Positions 32,411 through 42,869 of a stretch of DNA of 64,000 bases are shown piece by piece (the stretch's first letter is position 1; each line of letters starts with the position of its first letter). Position numbers and translations under genes: made by a program. The notes beneath the pieces are model-generated. The model was given only the letters and a program-made list of their open reading frames with translations, made no database searches and was not told the DNA's origin. This stretch comes from Leguminivora glycinivorella (Eukaryota > Arthropoda > Insecta > Lepidoptera > Tortricidae), in contig NC_062991.1 of NCBI RefSeq assembly GCF_023078275.1, positions 3,410,001 through 3,474,000 on the forward strand, read 5' to 3'.

Positions 32411-32632
32411 TTAACTTCTGTTTAGCAGAAACGTCTGCAATCGATGCCACTAGGCTTAGAATAAATTTAAAAGTGGAAAATGTCTGCCTTGGGTGAGACT
32501 TGAACTCACGGCCTCTGGATCAATATTCCAGCGCTCTGCCAACTGAGCCACCAAGACTTCAACCAAGCCAGCGAAATTTTCCACTACTAAGGTTAATGGG
32601 ACCCGTAGCGACATCTACCGTAAGAGTGTTAA
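32411..32632 (-). mobile_element. SINE family C with 12-bp target duplication
   Basis: On the minus strand the head is TGGTGGCTCAGTTGGCAGAG ... GAGTTCAAGTCTCACC (A and B boxes). Flanked exactly by TTATCTTACATT (32399-32410, 32633-32644). A second copy at 61310-61636 is nearly identical. Confidence 0.85.
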
Positions 32633-32874
32633 TTATCTTACATTCCAAGCATTGGTACTATCCCGCTGTTCCACTCAAAACTTCCTCATTCCGGTTAGTC
32701 CTCCCACCACCAGTCTGGACCGGGTCTAGTCCTAATTAGTCTATATTAAGCCCTAGGGAATGCACCGCTAAGAATAGCCACGCCCACGCTTCAGAGCATC
32801 TAGTTCACAAAAGATCGAACCAACATATGTATCGAATTCATCTTGATCCCTAGATCGCAGTGACACTAAGGCCT

Positions 32875-33010
32875 CCTCACATCTAGCGTCTCACGAGCGT
32901 AGCGTCGGGCAAATTGTATCGAAAAAGACGCCGCGTCGACGTCGACGCGGCGTCAGGCTTTGCCATGCAGTTGGCCCGATCCGACGCTACGCTCGCAAGT
33001 CGCTAGATGT
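32875..33010. mobile_element. Fold-back with GC-rich perfect palindrome
   Basis: ACATCTAGCG...GAGCGTAGCGTCGG faces CCGACGCTACGCTC...CGCTAGATGT; the centre at 32927-32954 is a perfect 28-bp palindrome made of GACGCCGCGTCGAC and its mirror complement. Confidence 0.8.
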
Positions 33011-33149
33011 AAAAAAAGAAAAAAATTGCCATTTGCATTGCATTGTCAAGAGGGCGCTGTTAATTTCATGTATCTAGTGACAGTTCAATATAATATGAGA
33101 AAATAGTTTTTTTTTTAATTCTGCAACATAACGCGTAGTTTAGTAAACG

Positions 33150-33435
33150 GAATAAATCACAATGTTGATGATACAAGTCGAATTTGTTCGAACAACAAGG
33201 TCAAACTTGTTAAAATATATTTGATTGAATTAGCCAAACATATGGTTAAAACAATATGTGTCATGTTGTTTTCATAAAATCGACTTGTTGATTCAAATGA
33301 CGAGTAACTTGTAGAATGTACTAGTTACACTTAACAAAATCTAATTTGTTGTTTGAACCAAAAAGCACGTAGGCGCTACTTTAACCAAAACATGTTGAAC
33401 GAACATGAAAACTGGTTGTTTTTTCTCTCAGTGTA
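33150..33435. repeat. AACAAGTT-rich repeat, copy 1
   Basis: Rich in ACTTGTT/AACAAG; includes GCACGTAGGCGCTA and ends TTTTCTCTCAGTGTA. Related to 40425-41045 (interrupted) and 58385-58565. Confidence 0.6.
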
Positions 33436-33654
33436 TATTTCTGTTTAGGCTTTATAAGGTAATTTTGCTTTTCGATTTGTTTTACCTACATTTGTGGTCT
33501 CGTAGTCACATTTACACTGGCTTGGTAAGATGATTTACGGGATATGCACGTTGAACAAGACACAGTCTTTAACTCCTTAATGAGTCTGATTGCATCACGC
33601 AACTGAGGTTACATTAATAGTTGCATTGGACTTTTGCATACTGCACATTGCATT

Positions 33655-33932
33655 AGGGCATTTTCAGAATTTGGGACCCTCCAATTAGCGTAAGTTGTTT
33701 ACCAAAATTAACTCACTGTCAGTTTTGTGACGATAATTAAGCATTAAATTTCAATTAAAATATTGTTTTTGTGTTAATTACATAAGTTTAAGCGAAAATC
33801 TACATTCAGAATGCGAAAAAAAGTTAATTTTTAGTCAGATTTTATGCTTAATTGTCGTCACAAAACTGAAAGCGAGTTAATTTTTGTTAACAACTTATGC
33901 TAATTGGGGGGACCATAATTCAAAAATGCCCC
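33655..33932. mobile_element. Fold-back MITE GGGCATTTTC, copy 1
   Basis: AGGGCATTTTCAGAATTTGG faces AAAAATGCCCCT; arms contain ACTGTCAGTTTTGTGACGA and its complement. Copies at 59164-59440 and, broken up, 59660-60232. Confidence 0.8.
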
Positions 33933-34049
33933 TTAGGATAAGAGTGAAAAATAGTCCATTACGATAAGCTAAGTTTTGAAAAAAAAAAAAAAAAAATGAT
34001 GCATGCAACGGCGTCGAAATATCGCGAGCTCAACTAAAACTAATAACCT

Positions 34050-34250
34050 AACCACAAAATTAAAATTTTGAAAACCCCCCGACCAAGTGGACCGATTTTC
34101 ATAAAACATGGCTAAGAACACTCTCGACTAATTCAACTTTCAAACGAAAAAGAATAAATCTAAATCGGTTTATCCGTTCGGGAGCTACGATGCCACAGAC
34201 ACTTCAAACTTATAACCGAGACACCCGGTCGTTTTTGCGCCGGGGCTTCA
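34050..34250 (+). repeat. CGTCGTTTTTGCG repeat, copy 1
   Basis: GACCGATTTTCATAAAACAT, CCGTTCGGGAGCTACGATG and a GTCGTTTTTGCGCCGGGG end. Copies at 50370-50586, 57008-57245 (-) and 57527-57746. Not assigned to a family. Confidence 0.65.
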
Positions 34251-34519
34251 ACCCAAAGAGAAAATCAGCATCATAAGTATTTAATAACAAAATAAAGAGT
34301 ACTGTTAACTCGATTGAAAACAAAATCAGCTGATAATCCTAAACGACCTTGTGGCCGATTGAACGCGGGAAGTATTTACATAATATTTACATATTACATA
34401 ATGACAGCGATAATCGGTAGAGTTAAGACTGCTAAGAGTCACGCGGATTTTACCGCTTAGTATTTTCACACCGATGCATTATCTGATCCGATTCGATATC
34501 GGATGTGGGAATCGTAGGC

Positions 34520-34605
34520 CCGTAATCCTCCTTGCGTTATCCCGGCATTCGCCACGGCTCAGGAGAGGCATGAGAGCCAGAGGTCCACTTTGACAACTAT
34601 AAATA
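34520..34605 (-). mobile_element. LINE 3' end fragment, minus strand
   Basis: Inverted, diverged match of 6590-6680 (GCGTTATCCCGGCATTCGCC). Followed by a TTCAA microsatellite. Confidence 0.6.
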
Positions 34606-34654
34606 TTCAATTCAATTCAATTCAAAACCTTTAATGTCATAAACAACACATAAT

Positions 34655-34745
34655 AAATAAATATTTTAGGACATTCTTACACAGATTGACTGAGGCCCAC
34701 GGTAAGCTCAAGAAAACTTGTGTTGTGGGTATGGGTACTCAGACA
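34655..34745 (-). mobile_element. SINE family A, 3' half
   Basis: GACATTCTTACACAGATTGA and GCCCACGGTAAGCTCAAGAA, identical in layout to the 3' half of 8040-8280; the tRNA head is absent. Confidence 0.7.
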
Positions 34746-34769
34746 ACGATGGCATAATGAGGATCGCGC

Positions 34770-34876
34770 TCGTGTAGAGATAGAGACTAATTCTAGTTTT
34801 ATTTGTGACAGATGTGGAAGGTTATGCCGATCACGAATCGGGTTATATAGCCACAAGCGCCGCTGTCGCTAGATCA
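34770..34876 (+). pseudogene. LINE C-terminal zinc-knuckle remnant, uninterrupted
   Basis: Reads FICDRC then CGRLCRSRIGLYSHKRRC and a stop, the C-x2-C-x12-H-x4-C finger that ends many insect LINE ORF2 proteins. It preserves the uninterrupted form of the sequence split by a MITE at 35166-35322. Confidence 0.75.
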
Positions 34877-34959
34877 GAGACGCTGCTTAAATCATCTGTA
34901 AAGATGTACAAGGCCTGATGATGATGAAACACTGTAATTTTAAGGACTGTAAAGCGCGA

Positions 34960-35360
34960 TATGGCAGCTTTTAACATAGATCACTCATGGGAAGACCTAG
35001 CAGCAAACCGCGTCGAGTGGAGGGCCAGCCTTTAAGAGGTCGTGAAACCCATGACAGGTCCTGGTTTCAAAAGTTAGCCCATGCGGATCGCACTCGTGCG
35101 GGCCCTAATTCTAGTTTTATTTGTGACTGATGTGGTAGGTTATGCTGATCACGAATCGGGTTATACGGGGTGTATTTTGATAGCGGGTCAGTAACGGCAG
35201 CTATGAGATCCCGTAGTCCTACGTGAAAATGGTCTAAGGAGACCATCCATCGATTTCAAATTGATGATTTTTCGTCAATTTCGGGATCTCATAGCTGCCC
35301 TTAGTGCTGCAAAATACTTCTGTATAGCCACAAGCGGCGCTGTCGCTAGATCAGAGACGC
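34960..35360 (+). pseudogene. LINE C-terminal remnant with MITE insertion
   Basis: Frames read SWEDLAANRVEWRAS and, after a break, CGRLC...; the zinc-finger part is split at 35166-35322. Several stops are present. Confidence 0.7.
35166..35322. mobile_element. TA-flanked MITE in a LINE finger
   Basis: Arms with GGCAGCTATGAGATCCCG and complement, ends CGGGGTGTATTTTG and CAAAATACTTCTG, flanked by TA. The intact sequence at 34850 (GGTTATATAGCC) shows the empty site. The same insertion is at 46616-46767 in the right arm. Confidence 0.88.
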
Positions 35361-35399
35361 TGCTTAAATCATCTGTAAGGATGTACAAGGACTGACGAT

Positions 35400-36250
35400 G
35401 ATGACTAGACCGAACTATTTTATTTATTTTGTAACTTCAAAAATTAGTGAATTTGTGAATGTGAAAGTAAAATACTTATTATCATTTTCACTGCCACTAT
35501 TTTAACGGGCATAATTATTATATTGAATAACGAATGATTTTGCTCAATTAAAGTTTGCTAACGACTATTGTTTCGTATATTATAAAAAAAGCACTAAACG
35601 CTTTCCACTTTTAATAATAATGTGAACTTTGTATTCAAATATTTACAGTTCAAATTTAAATAATAAAAGTCTGACTAAAATATGCAAAAAAATGTGCATA
35701 TTAGGAAAAATAAATCATCACTCAAAACGAACAAACTTAGAGAAGTTTCAACTATATGTAGACTTACTTAAGGTTTAGATTTATTCCTTGCTGTCATAAA
35801 ATGTTCGCGCATTAGTTAAGAGTTGTATAATGACAGTCGTCTATTATAAGTGAGTACATAATTCATATAATCGCTACTATTATGTGTTTATGGGTGCACA
35901 TAAATTGTTATTTCGCTTATTTACGCAGGTAGGTTGTTATGCACTGGTAGACACATGGTAAAATAATAATATCTAGTTATCTACTACCGCCTCTTAGGAG
36001 TTGCGGACGGCTATAAGCTTTGCTGACTGCTCACTATGAGACAGACCGTTTGCTTGTTTGCCACCGTGTATAAAAAGTCATGGCCAGCGAAAACCGATCA
36101 CACCGGTAGCCGGAAAAAACCGAACAGCAAGTTCGCAGCTCCGACAAAATTCAACGCATCCAGTGTGCACAAGCGTTTTCGCAAATGCAAAAGCGGATGT
36201 AAAAGAGGGCGCCTTAGTAGGTATAGGATATCGGTTGTTCGGTTGTCGAT
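35400..36250. other. Left-arm unique sequence
   Basis: AT-rich, then a GC-rich open stretch (36036-36250) with no protein family I recognise; it is mirrored in the right arm. Confidence 0.45.
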
Positions 36251-36256
36251 AGTCGA

Positions 36257-36401
36257 TTTTGACGACTGGTCTGGCGCAGTCGGTAGTGACCCTGCCTGCG
36301 CTGCGGTCCCGGGTTCGAATCCCGGTAAGGGAATTTATTTGTGTGATGAGCACAGATATTTGTTCTTGAGTCATGGATGTTTTCTATGTATATAAGTATT
36401 T
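36257..36401 (+). mobile_element. SINE family A in left arm
   Basis: TCTGGCGCAGTCGGTAGTG and GGGTTCGAATCCCGG, body to TATGTATATAAGTATTTATA; the same copy is mirrored at 45080-45228. Confidence 0.85.
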
Positions 36402-36411
36402 ATATATTATA

Positions 36412-36467
36412 TAAGGTCCTAATTTATTAGATGCAGATATTTTTACTATATATATATTAGGACCTTA
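36412..36467. mobile_element. Minimal 56-bp TIR remnant
   Basis: TAAGGTCCTAATTTATTAG and the inverse CTAAT...AGGACCTTA almost touching; internally deleted version of 37431-37914. Confidence 0.65.
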
Positions 36468-36471
36468 TATA

Positions 36472-36741
36472 CAGGGTGCCCGGTAATTAATGGACAACCT
36501 TTTAACCACCAAGAGGGCACCTTATACTGGTCCAGAAAATCGACATTAAGGTTTAGTAAAAGTCGCCTGGTTTTCGAGATTTTCACACTTTTTAAAATTT
36601 CAGGTAGTATTAGAATTTTAAAAAGTGTGAAAATCTCGAAAACCAGGCAACTTTTACTAAACCTTAAAGTCGATTTTCTGGACCAGTATAAGGTGCCCTC
36701 TTGGTGGTTAAAAGGTTGTCCATTAATTACCGGGCACCCTG
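36472..36741. mobile_element. Tc1/mariner-type fold-back MITE, clean copy
   Basis: CAGGGTGCCCGGTAATTAAT ... inverse, arms about 125 bp, flanked by TA (36470-36471, 36742-36743). Same family as 5539-5936. Confidence 0.9.
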
Positions 36742-36744
36742 TAT

Positions 36745-37430
36745 ACACCGTGTTTCACTTAACACTAAAAACCTGAAAACAGTTTGTTCAGAATCGAGAG
36801 TAGAATCGATTGAGCTATATCTTGATGGGGGTAATATTTTTTGTTTAATTTGTATTATTAGTTATTTTTTACGTGCCCATTTTATTGTATTCGTAATGCG
36901 ACATTGTGTATATCGCATTGCTAGAGGTTGCTTACCTTTTTCAGTATTTAGGGGTATTAATACTGGCTGGTTACTTGGACGATACTTTTTCCGTTACGAG
37001 TTTGACGTTGTTTGTCAGTTTAATCTTAATGTTTATCATAAGTCATAACAAATTGAACTCGTACCTAATTACAACCTTGTCATTTTGAATGTTGGGTTTA
37101 AATTTGCTTACCGCGATTACCTGTCCAATTTGAAGTTTACTGTGACAAAGCATTAAAGTGGTTTAGAGTGACATCTTAGCTGTCTATTGGTCAACCTTAT
37201 GTCGTTGCAGTAACGTACACAAATAAATAGTTTTAAAGTGTATGATGGTAGTTAGCAATTATTTTATTGAGCGTAGAGTTAAAAGTCGAGTAGAGCTGTA
37301 CAGAAAATTAAAAATTAAATTTAAAAAAAAGTAAACATCAGATTTAAATACGAATACTCTAGATGAGTTTAAAAAAATAAAAATCAGTTGGGGTGTCTGA
37401 GGTTTTGAGTGATACCGGAAACACGTTGTA
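36745..37430. other. Stretch without recognisable features
   Basis: AT-rich; short open frames have no family resemblance. Confidence 0.4.
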
Positions 37431-37914
37431 TAAGGTCCTAATTTATTAGTTTCAGATATTTTAACACATGATACTTTACATTAAAATAATTAACTTTAAA
37501 TATAAATTAAGAAATCTTTTCATGTAACTTTTTTGATTTCATTTTCCTAACAAAAAAATTAAATATAATTTCGTCTAAAAAAAATCATCATGTGCATTAT
37601 CACATGTCACAATAACACTGTCTGTCATGTCAACAATTGTTTGTTGTAAATGTCGTAAAGGTTCGGCGGGAAAACTGCACATGTCATTGAAGTGGCCAGT
37701 TACAGTTAAGTGGTACGTAAAAGAGGTACTAGAATCTGTTCAATGAGTTTTCATTTAATAATCACATAAACAGGGTGTTTTTTCGTAGCAAATTTGTTTT
37801 TCCGTTTTCTCCAAAAAACATCGTAAAAGCTATAATGTTTCACGGTTTAATATACTCCAGAGACCGAGTACTATCAGCTGTAAAAATATCTGCATCTAAT
37901 AAATTAGGACCTTA
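37431..37914. mobile_element. TA-flanked TIR MITE (484 bp)
   Basis: TAAGGTCCTAATTTATTAG facing its inverse, with AGATATTTT continuing the match; TA on both sides. Confidence 0.8.
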
Positions 37915-37921
37915 TATAATC

Positions 37922-37955
37922 CATCCATACTTAATATTATAAATGCGAAAGTAAC

Positions 37956-37992
<37 letters not shown>

Positions 37993-38207
37993 TACGCTTT
38001 CCCGCTTAAACCACGCAACCGATTTTGATGAAATTTGGAACAGACAATCTTTAGACCCTGAGACAGAACATAGGCTACTTTTTATTTCGAAAAAAAGGGA
38101 TGAAGGGGTTGAAAAAGAGGTTGAAAGTTTGTATGGGATTTCTTAATTTTAAATGATAAAACCATGAAACTTTATATTTTAGCACTTGATAAGAAATCAT
38201 TAAACAT
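37922..38207 (+). mobile_element. Helitron-like 5' part with (TCTG)n
   Basis: TCCATACTTAATATTATAAA, then GTCTG repeated about nine times and CGCTTTCCCGCTTAAACCAC; resembles lepidopteran Helitron 5' ends. It is cut by the insertion that starts at 38208; no 3' hairpin is found for it. Confidence 0.6.
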
Positions 38208-38533
38208 ATATTTAAGTCACATACAGGTCGAACGCGATTAATTAACATTATTTTTACCTTTAAAATAAACATGGTGGGAAATAAACATTAACTAAAAGCG
38301 GGTAGATTATATTTATTTGTCTACCCCGAATATTTATATAAATTAATATCGGGTAGTTTTGTGTTGTTTACATCTCCGGTGACATTTTGCTGGGACGTCA
38401 GTCTTCCGCGACCACGGCCAGTGCAACCTGGCCGAAACGTTGGGAAAAAAGGTAAAAATAATGTTAATTAATCGCGTTCGACCTGTATGTGACTTTAAAT
38501 ATGTGTACAAAGCGCGAGAACTTAAAGTGTTAT
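38208..38533. mobile_element. Insertion with 12-bp target duplication and inverted arms
   Basis: Flanked exactly by ATCATTAAACAT (38196-38207, 38534-38545). Arms carry ACATACAGGTCGAACGCG and complement; centre includes GGCCGAAACGTTGGG. Confidence 0.8.
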
Positions 38534-38566
38534 ATCATTAAACATCTTGATAAGGGATAGGGATTG

Positions 38567-38690
38567 TAATGTCTCTCTATTACGCTATATACATTGGGTT
38601 GGCTCGCCAATACACACCGCACGTCCGTCCTCTATCTCACTCGGAGACCGACTGCCATATGTACTCGAGACACCTATAGGTACACTACAT
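38567..38690. repeat. ~120-bp repeat shared with 44410-44533
   Basis: ATGTCTCTCTATTACGCTAT to ACACCTATAGGTACACTAC is essentially identical at both sites, suggesting recent spread. At 44533 it runs directly into a minisatellite and Helitron end. Confidence 0.85.
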
Positions 38691-38699
38691 CCCTTTCTT

Positions 38700-39940
38700 G
38701 TTTTAATTTTTTTTATTTATTTTTTTTATTTATAAATATTTAAATAATAGGTCAATTTAGTTTTAATTCAAATACTTGCCATGCTGTGCCGTGTATCTTT
38801 TTTTTTTTTTTTTTAATGTACTACTTTTCTTCTAATTGTCTGCCCACTTTCGTCATTCCTAACTTGATCATCTCCGTCTTTACCACTTAGTACTGTATGT
38901 GAAGTAGTGTTATAATTAGGGATTAATTTTCTATCTTTAGTCATATGTTTAGGACATTCCGGTCTGAGGGTTGACTCAGAGCGGACGCTGCACCACCACC
39001 TGCAGTGTATACTCAAACATACTTGTGTGTTTTATTAACTACAATTCCTAGATGTCAGTCTCATTCTTTCTTCTTTAAGTCTGTTACCTTTTCCAATTCA
39101 GACTGTTTTGAAAACTAGATTAGTACATTATTATTTTTTTTAAATATTTATATACATATATGAGTGTTATTTTTTTCTTCAATAGCATACAATATAATTG
39201 TACAATGCAAGCATCGCACATTTCTCGCGTCAGCATTAAAATTAATATAATTATGACTTGATTAGAATTGCTTTGCATTGCTTGATTGCATTTGCATGCA
39301 TTTAGTTATGTTTTATTGCAAATAAATAATGATTGATTGATTGATTGATTGCTGTATTTACGATTACGCTATACATCGATTTATGCATTAGTTTACGTTT
39401 TTACGTGCTCCTAGCTAGTACTCAGTATACCTTGGTTATCAATAAATTTATAAGTGTATCAAAAATCAGTGTTTCTGTCAAGACTACAATCAACCATCAA
39501 GAATCATATCATCTAAGGTGTACGGCTCGTACAATAATATTTCACTAATTTCATACCTTTTCATGATTTACATTTTTTTAATAGGTCGCTTGTCAGGCGT
39601 CTAATGTATATTAGGTAATTATTGATGATAACTGATTGTATCGGCCCTATACTTCATTATATGCACCTATTATTGCTAGTAACTAGTAAATAGTACATGT
39701 AAGTATTTAGTTATAGAACCTAATGTATCTGGACCCAATTGACCCAATTATACTAACATCCGATTTATATCTACACAGTATGTATATATTTTAGATAACA
39801 CTTTTCTTTTAAAGTACTTTATTAACATCTTTTTATTATTATTATTATCTCTTTATCTATCTTAAGATCTTAACTCTTAGGCTAGGCTATTTTATAATAT
39901 GATTATTAAAGAAATTACAAAACCACTTTTTTTTTTTTTT
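38700..39940. other. AT-rich stretch, nothing recognised
   Basis: Contains homopolymer T runs and a (TTGA)n run at 39333-39351; no gene or repeat pair identified. Confidence 0.4.
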
Positions 39941-39944
39941 TTTT

Positions 39945-40112
39945 TGTTGATTAGCGATTGACCATAGTCACACCTGATGGAAGGTGAAGACATAGTCGAA
40001 GATGGAGCTCACCGATTCAGTAATACTTAGCATATTCACTTTTATCTTAAAGATACCGAGGTCGTATTTTTCTGGGAACATCTATGGTGGGAGTGCATTC
40101 CATTCCTTTGAT
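39945..40112 (-). pseudogene. LINE ORF2 C-terminal fragment with stop
   Basis: On the minus strand WNALPP, an in-frame TAG, then FPEKYDLGIFKIKVN and a later stop: the tail that follows the reverse transcriptase in non-LTR elements. Polyadenine tract at 39929-39946. Confidence 0.7.
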
Positions 40113-40424
40113 AAAATATTATCTAAATTATTACCCAAATATTATCTTCTTGATTTACTTTCTTTGCGCTGTTAACCGAACAAATCAGCATGCCCATTTA
40201 CAAGGCATCAAGTCATACTGAAATTGACCGGAGTAACAGGAGTAACAGAATACTTATACAGCTCACCGAACTACGAGGTAGTTTAGTAGGTAAGCACAGT
40301 GTTTCTCCCAAGGTACCACGATTTGATTTTGTTTTTGCAGCTGTGTCTTTAAATTCCTGCAGAAGATGTTATATCTTGACAGACTCAGCGTTTATTTATG
40401 TGTCACACAGAGAGAAAAACAACT

Positions 40425-41045
40425 AGATTTCATGTTCGTTCAACATTTCTGTTTCTTATTTTTTTTGTTAAAATTGCGCCTACGTGTTCTTTTATTCCAA
40501 CTACAAGTTTGATGTTGTTAAGTGTAACTACCTTCTACATTTTTTTTAAAATGCCATGTCGGTGGCAAAGGCAAACAGTTATAGGGCCTCCTAATTGAAA
40601 GCGGTCACCGTAACCTATGGACGCCTGCAACTCAAGGGGTGTCACATGCGCGTCGCCGACCCATTAGAAACTTGTATACTCCTTTTTTTTTAGAACCCCA
40701 TACTGTAGTTCATCGGGAATACCTTGACATAGCTCATTCCACAGCCGGAGCGTTCGTGGGAGGAATTATTATTGATTTTTTTTTTTGAACCAATGTTTTA
40801 TTTAAACCAACAAGTCGATTTTGTAAAAGCACATGTCACATATTGTTTTAAACATATGTTTAGCTGATTCAATAAAATATATTTTAACAAGTTTGACCTT
40901 GTTGTTTGGGTCGTACAAATTCGACTTGTATCATCAATATTGTGATTTATTCCCTTTACTAAAATACTATTGTTTCAAACAGATAAACACGCAACAAGAC
41001 GAGTTTGTTAGATTCACAAGGCAAATTTCTCTCAGTTGTACCCTT
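40425..41045. repeat. AACAAGTT-rich repeat, copy 2, interrupted
   Basis: 40425-40530 and 40780-41045 match parts of 33150-33435; between them sits LINE 3' debris (40545-40770). Confidence 0.55.
40545..40770 (-). mobile_element. LINE 3' tail fragment
   Basis: ATGCCATGTCGGTGGCAAAG, GAAAGCGGTCACCGTAACC and GTCGCCGACCCATTAG; longer than the other copies, reaching CATTCCACAGCCGGAGCGTT. Confidence 0.6.
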
Positions 41046-41049
41046 AACT

Positions 41050-41560
41050 TCACATCCGTCTATCAATCCATTTATATATAGAATCATGTTCCCTAACCTC
41101 TAAATAATGTGCATTGTAGGTAGTTAGGTACCTAGATAATTGACGTGAAGCATTGAAATTTGTGATTATTTAACATTTTACAATCACTACAGACAAAGCT
41201 GATTCAGCCGCTGATTGTTGTCCTTTTGTTCATTTTCTTGACCAGACGAAATAAGGTCACTAGTGAGATTTATTTTATAAATTTACAAACTTAGGTTACT
41301 AGTTCGCTTGGAAAATCTTTAATATGTATTCACGAAAGAGAGACCACATTTCAATATCCTCCCGTGAAATTACGCAAACAAGTTCAGCATTTTTTTTTCT
41401 ATATTAGTTCAATAGAGGCTCAGAGATCCATTAGTTTATTTGTTTTAACTGGACACCTGACTTATATGAGATTCACCTACATGAATCTCTGCAGTATGTA
41501 CCTATTACCCTAACTGATAACGAGTACCTTCAGTAGCAATATATTTTTGTAATGATTTTC
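41050..41560. other. Stretch without recognisable features
   Basis: No gene or repeat identified. Confidence 0.4.
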
Positions 41561-41599
41561 AACTGACGTAGATTGTCTTTGAAAATCTATCATAGATCA

Positions 41600-41912
41600 A
41601 CTTAAATAGGCATGTCTTTCTCTTGAGGTCACCCATACCTGACAAAGCCTTGTTGACTGTAAGCAGAGTTAGCAACTTGTTTTTTTTTCCGCGTTGTTGA
41701 AATGTATCAAGCGTTCGCTTAATTTTATTCAATTCAGCTGCACCACTACGTGTTTTTATATACAATGCAATGTCAAACCAATGCACTGTCTTTTTTTTTT
41801 CACTCTTTTCACTCTGATTGACGTTAGCGGCATCTAGGTATATAAAGAGTGCTCTTTTCCAGCGCTCCCACCGAACTCCTACTGATGTAGGATCACCTTC
41901 GCTGTCAAATGC
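41600..41912 (-). pseudogene. Gypsy-type LTR retrotransposon gag fragment
   Basis: The minus-strand frame reads FDSEGDPTSVGVRWERWKRA, LFIYLDAANVNQSEK, then diverges; a later stretch, AAELNKIKRTLDTFQQRGKK, is less certain. The first part resembles the N-terminal gag domain of Ty3/Gypsy elements (GDPTNVGPRWxxW). No pol, LTRs or primer-binding site nearby, so a fragment. Confidence 0.6.
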
Positions 41913-42129
41913 CTCCAACGACAATTAATATGCCATACTGGACTTTCTTGGGGCAACCTGTACCCAATCAATTTAATGATTCTAACTAACACAAGTCAAA
42001 ATACCTATATACTATTGAAAATATTTCAACTTATGCTATCTCAAAGTACTCAGTCATTGTACTTGAGTGTTTTACTGGGGTAGTTGTCTCAGACTCTCAG
42101 GCACTGGAGGCCTTGGTATTTTTTCTTTC

Positions 42130-42860
42130 ATATGTGTAATTTATTTCGGTTTCAATTTAATGATATTTATTGACCGACGTCAATCTACTATTATGACAAT
42201 TGAAGGCTCAGATAGTATTTATCATCTGATCTAAGCGTCAATTAAGCGCACGTTCAACCAGTATAACCGTAATTTACTTCGTGTTTAGGTTATTATCATT
42301 AAGCTGATATTTGCAACAATTCAATGTTCAGTTTTTTTTTTCGTATTGCTATTTAACTACTGTTTATAACAATTTAATGATCAGTATTATCTGCTGTATC
42401 CAACTTCGCAATTTAATGTCTTATTTTCAGCCACAAATGGCATAAAATCTCTTAGTATTTAAGTGCCAATTAAATGGTCGAAACTAAACAGTGCAAGTAC
42501 AAACTTGTATGTACAGAGTGGACCTCCATGTGCTGTTTCCAAATTCGCAATTTAATGCCTTATTTTCAGCCACAAATGGCATAAAATTTAATAGTATTTA
42601 GATGCCAATTAAATGGTCGATACTAAACAATACAATTGAATGTGCAGAGTGCACCTCCATGTGCTGTTTCCAAATTCGCAATTTAATGCTTTATTTTCAG
42701 CCACGAATGGCATAAAATTTCATAGTACTTAGGTGCCAATTAAATGGTCGATACAATTGAATGTACAGAGTTGCACCTCCGTTTAATGCATCTTTTTTTT
42801 TCTGCCGACTTTACTGACAAAGTAATTTAATACTCAGATGGAAACTGCTTATCATAAGTG
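42130..42860. repeat. CAATTTAATG motif array with ~131-bp tandem units
   Basis: Units starting near 42393, 42532 and 42663 share TTCGCAATTTAATG, TTATTTTCAGCCAC and TGCCAATTAAATGGTCGA (spacing 139 and 131). The motif CAATTTAATG and variants also occur outside the units. Resembles a subterminal array of a DNA transposon; ends not found. Confidence 0.75.
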
Positions 42861-42869
42861 CTTCAAAAA

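Larger units (their letters stand above)
34926..36401 (+). repeat. Large inverted duplication, left arm
   Basis: Matches 45080-47033 in reverse orientation along its length: LINE remnant (SWEDLAANRVEWRAS), MITE, AT-rich middle, a GC-rich block (GGATGTAAAAGAGGGCGCC) and a SINE A copy. The arms differ by small changes and by a 445-bp insertion in the right arm. Confidence 0.85.

Noticed and set aside
36036..36395. Gene encoding a basic protein (also 45090-45423)
   Set aside because: The frame is duplicated in the inverted arms, runs into a SINE and matches no family; coding status cannot be supported.
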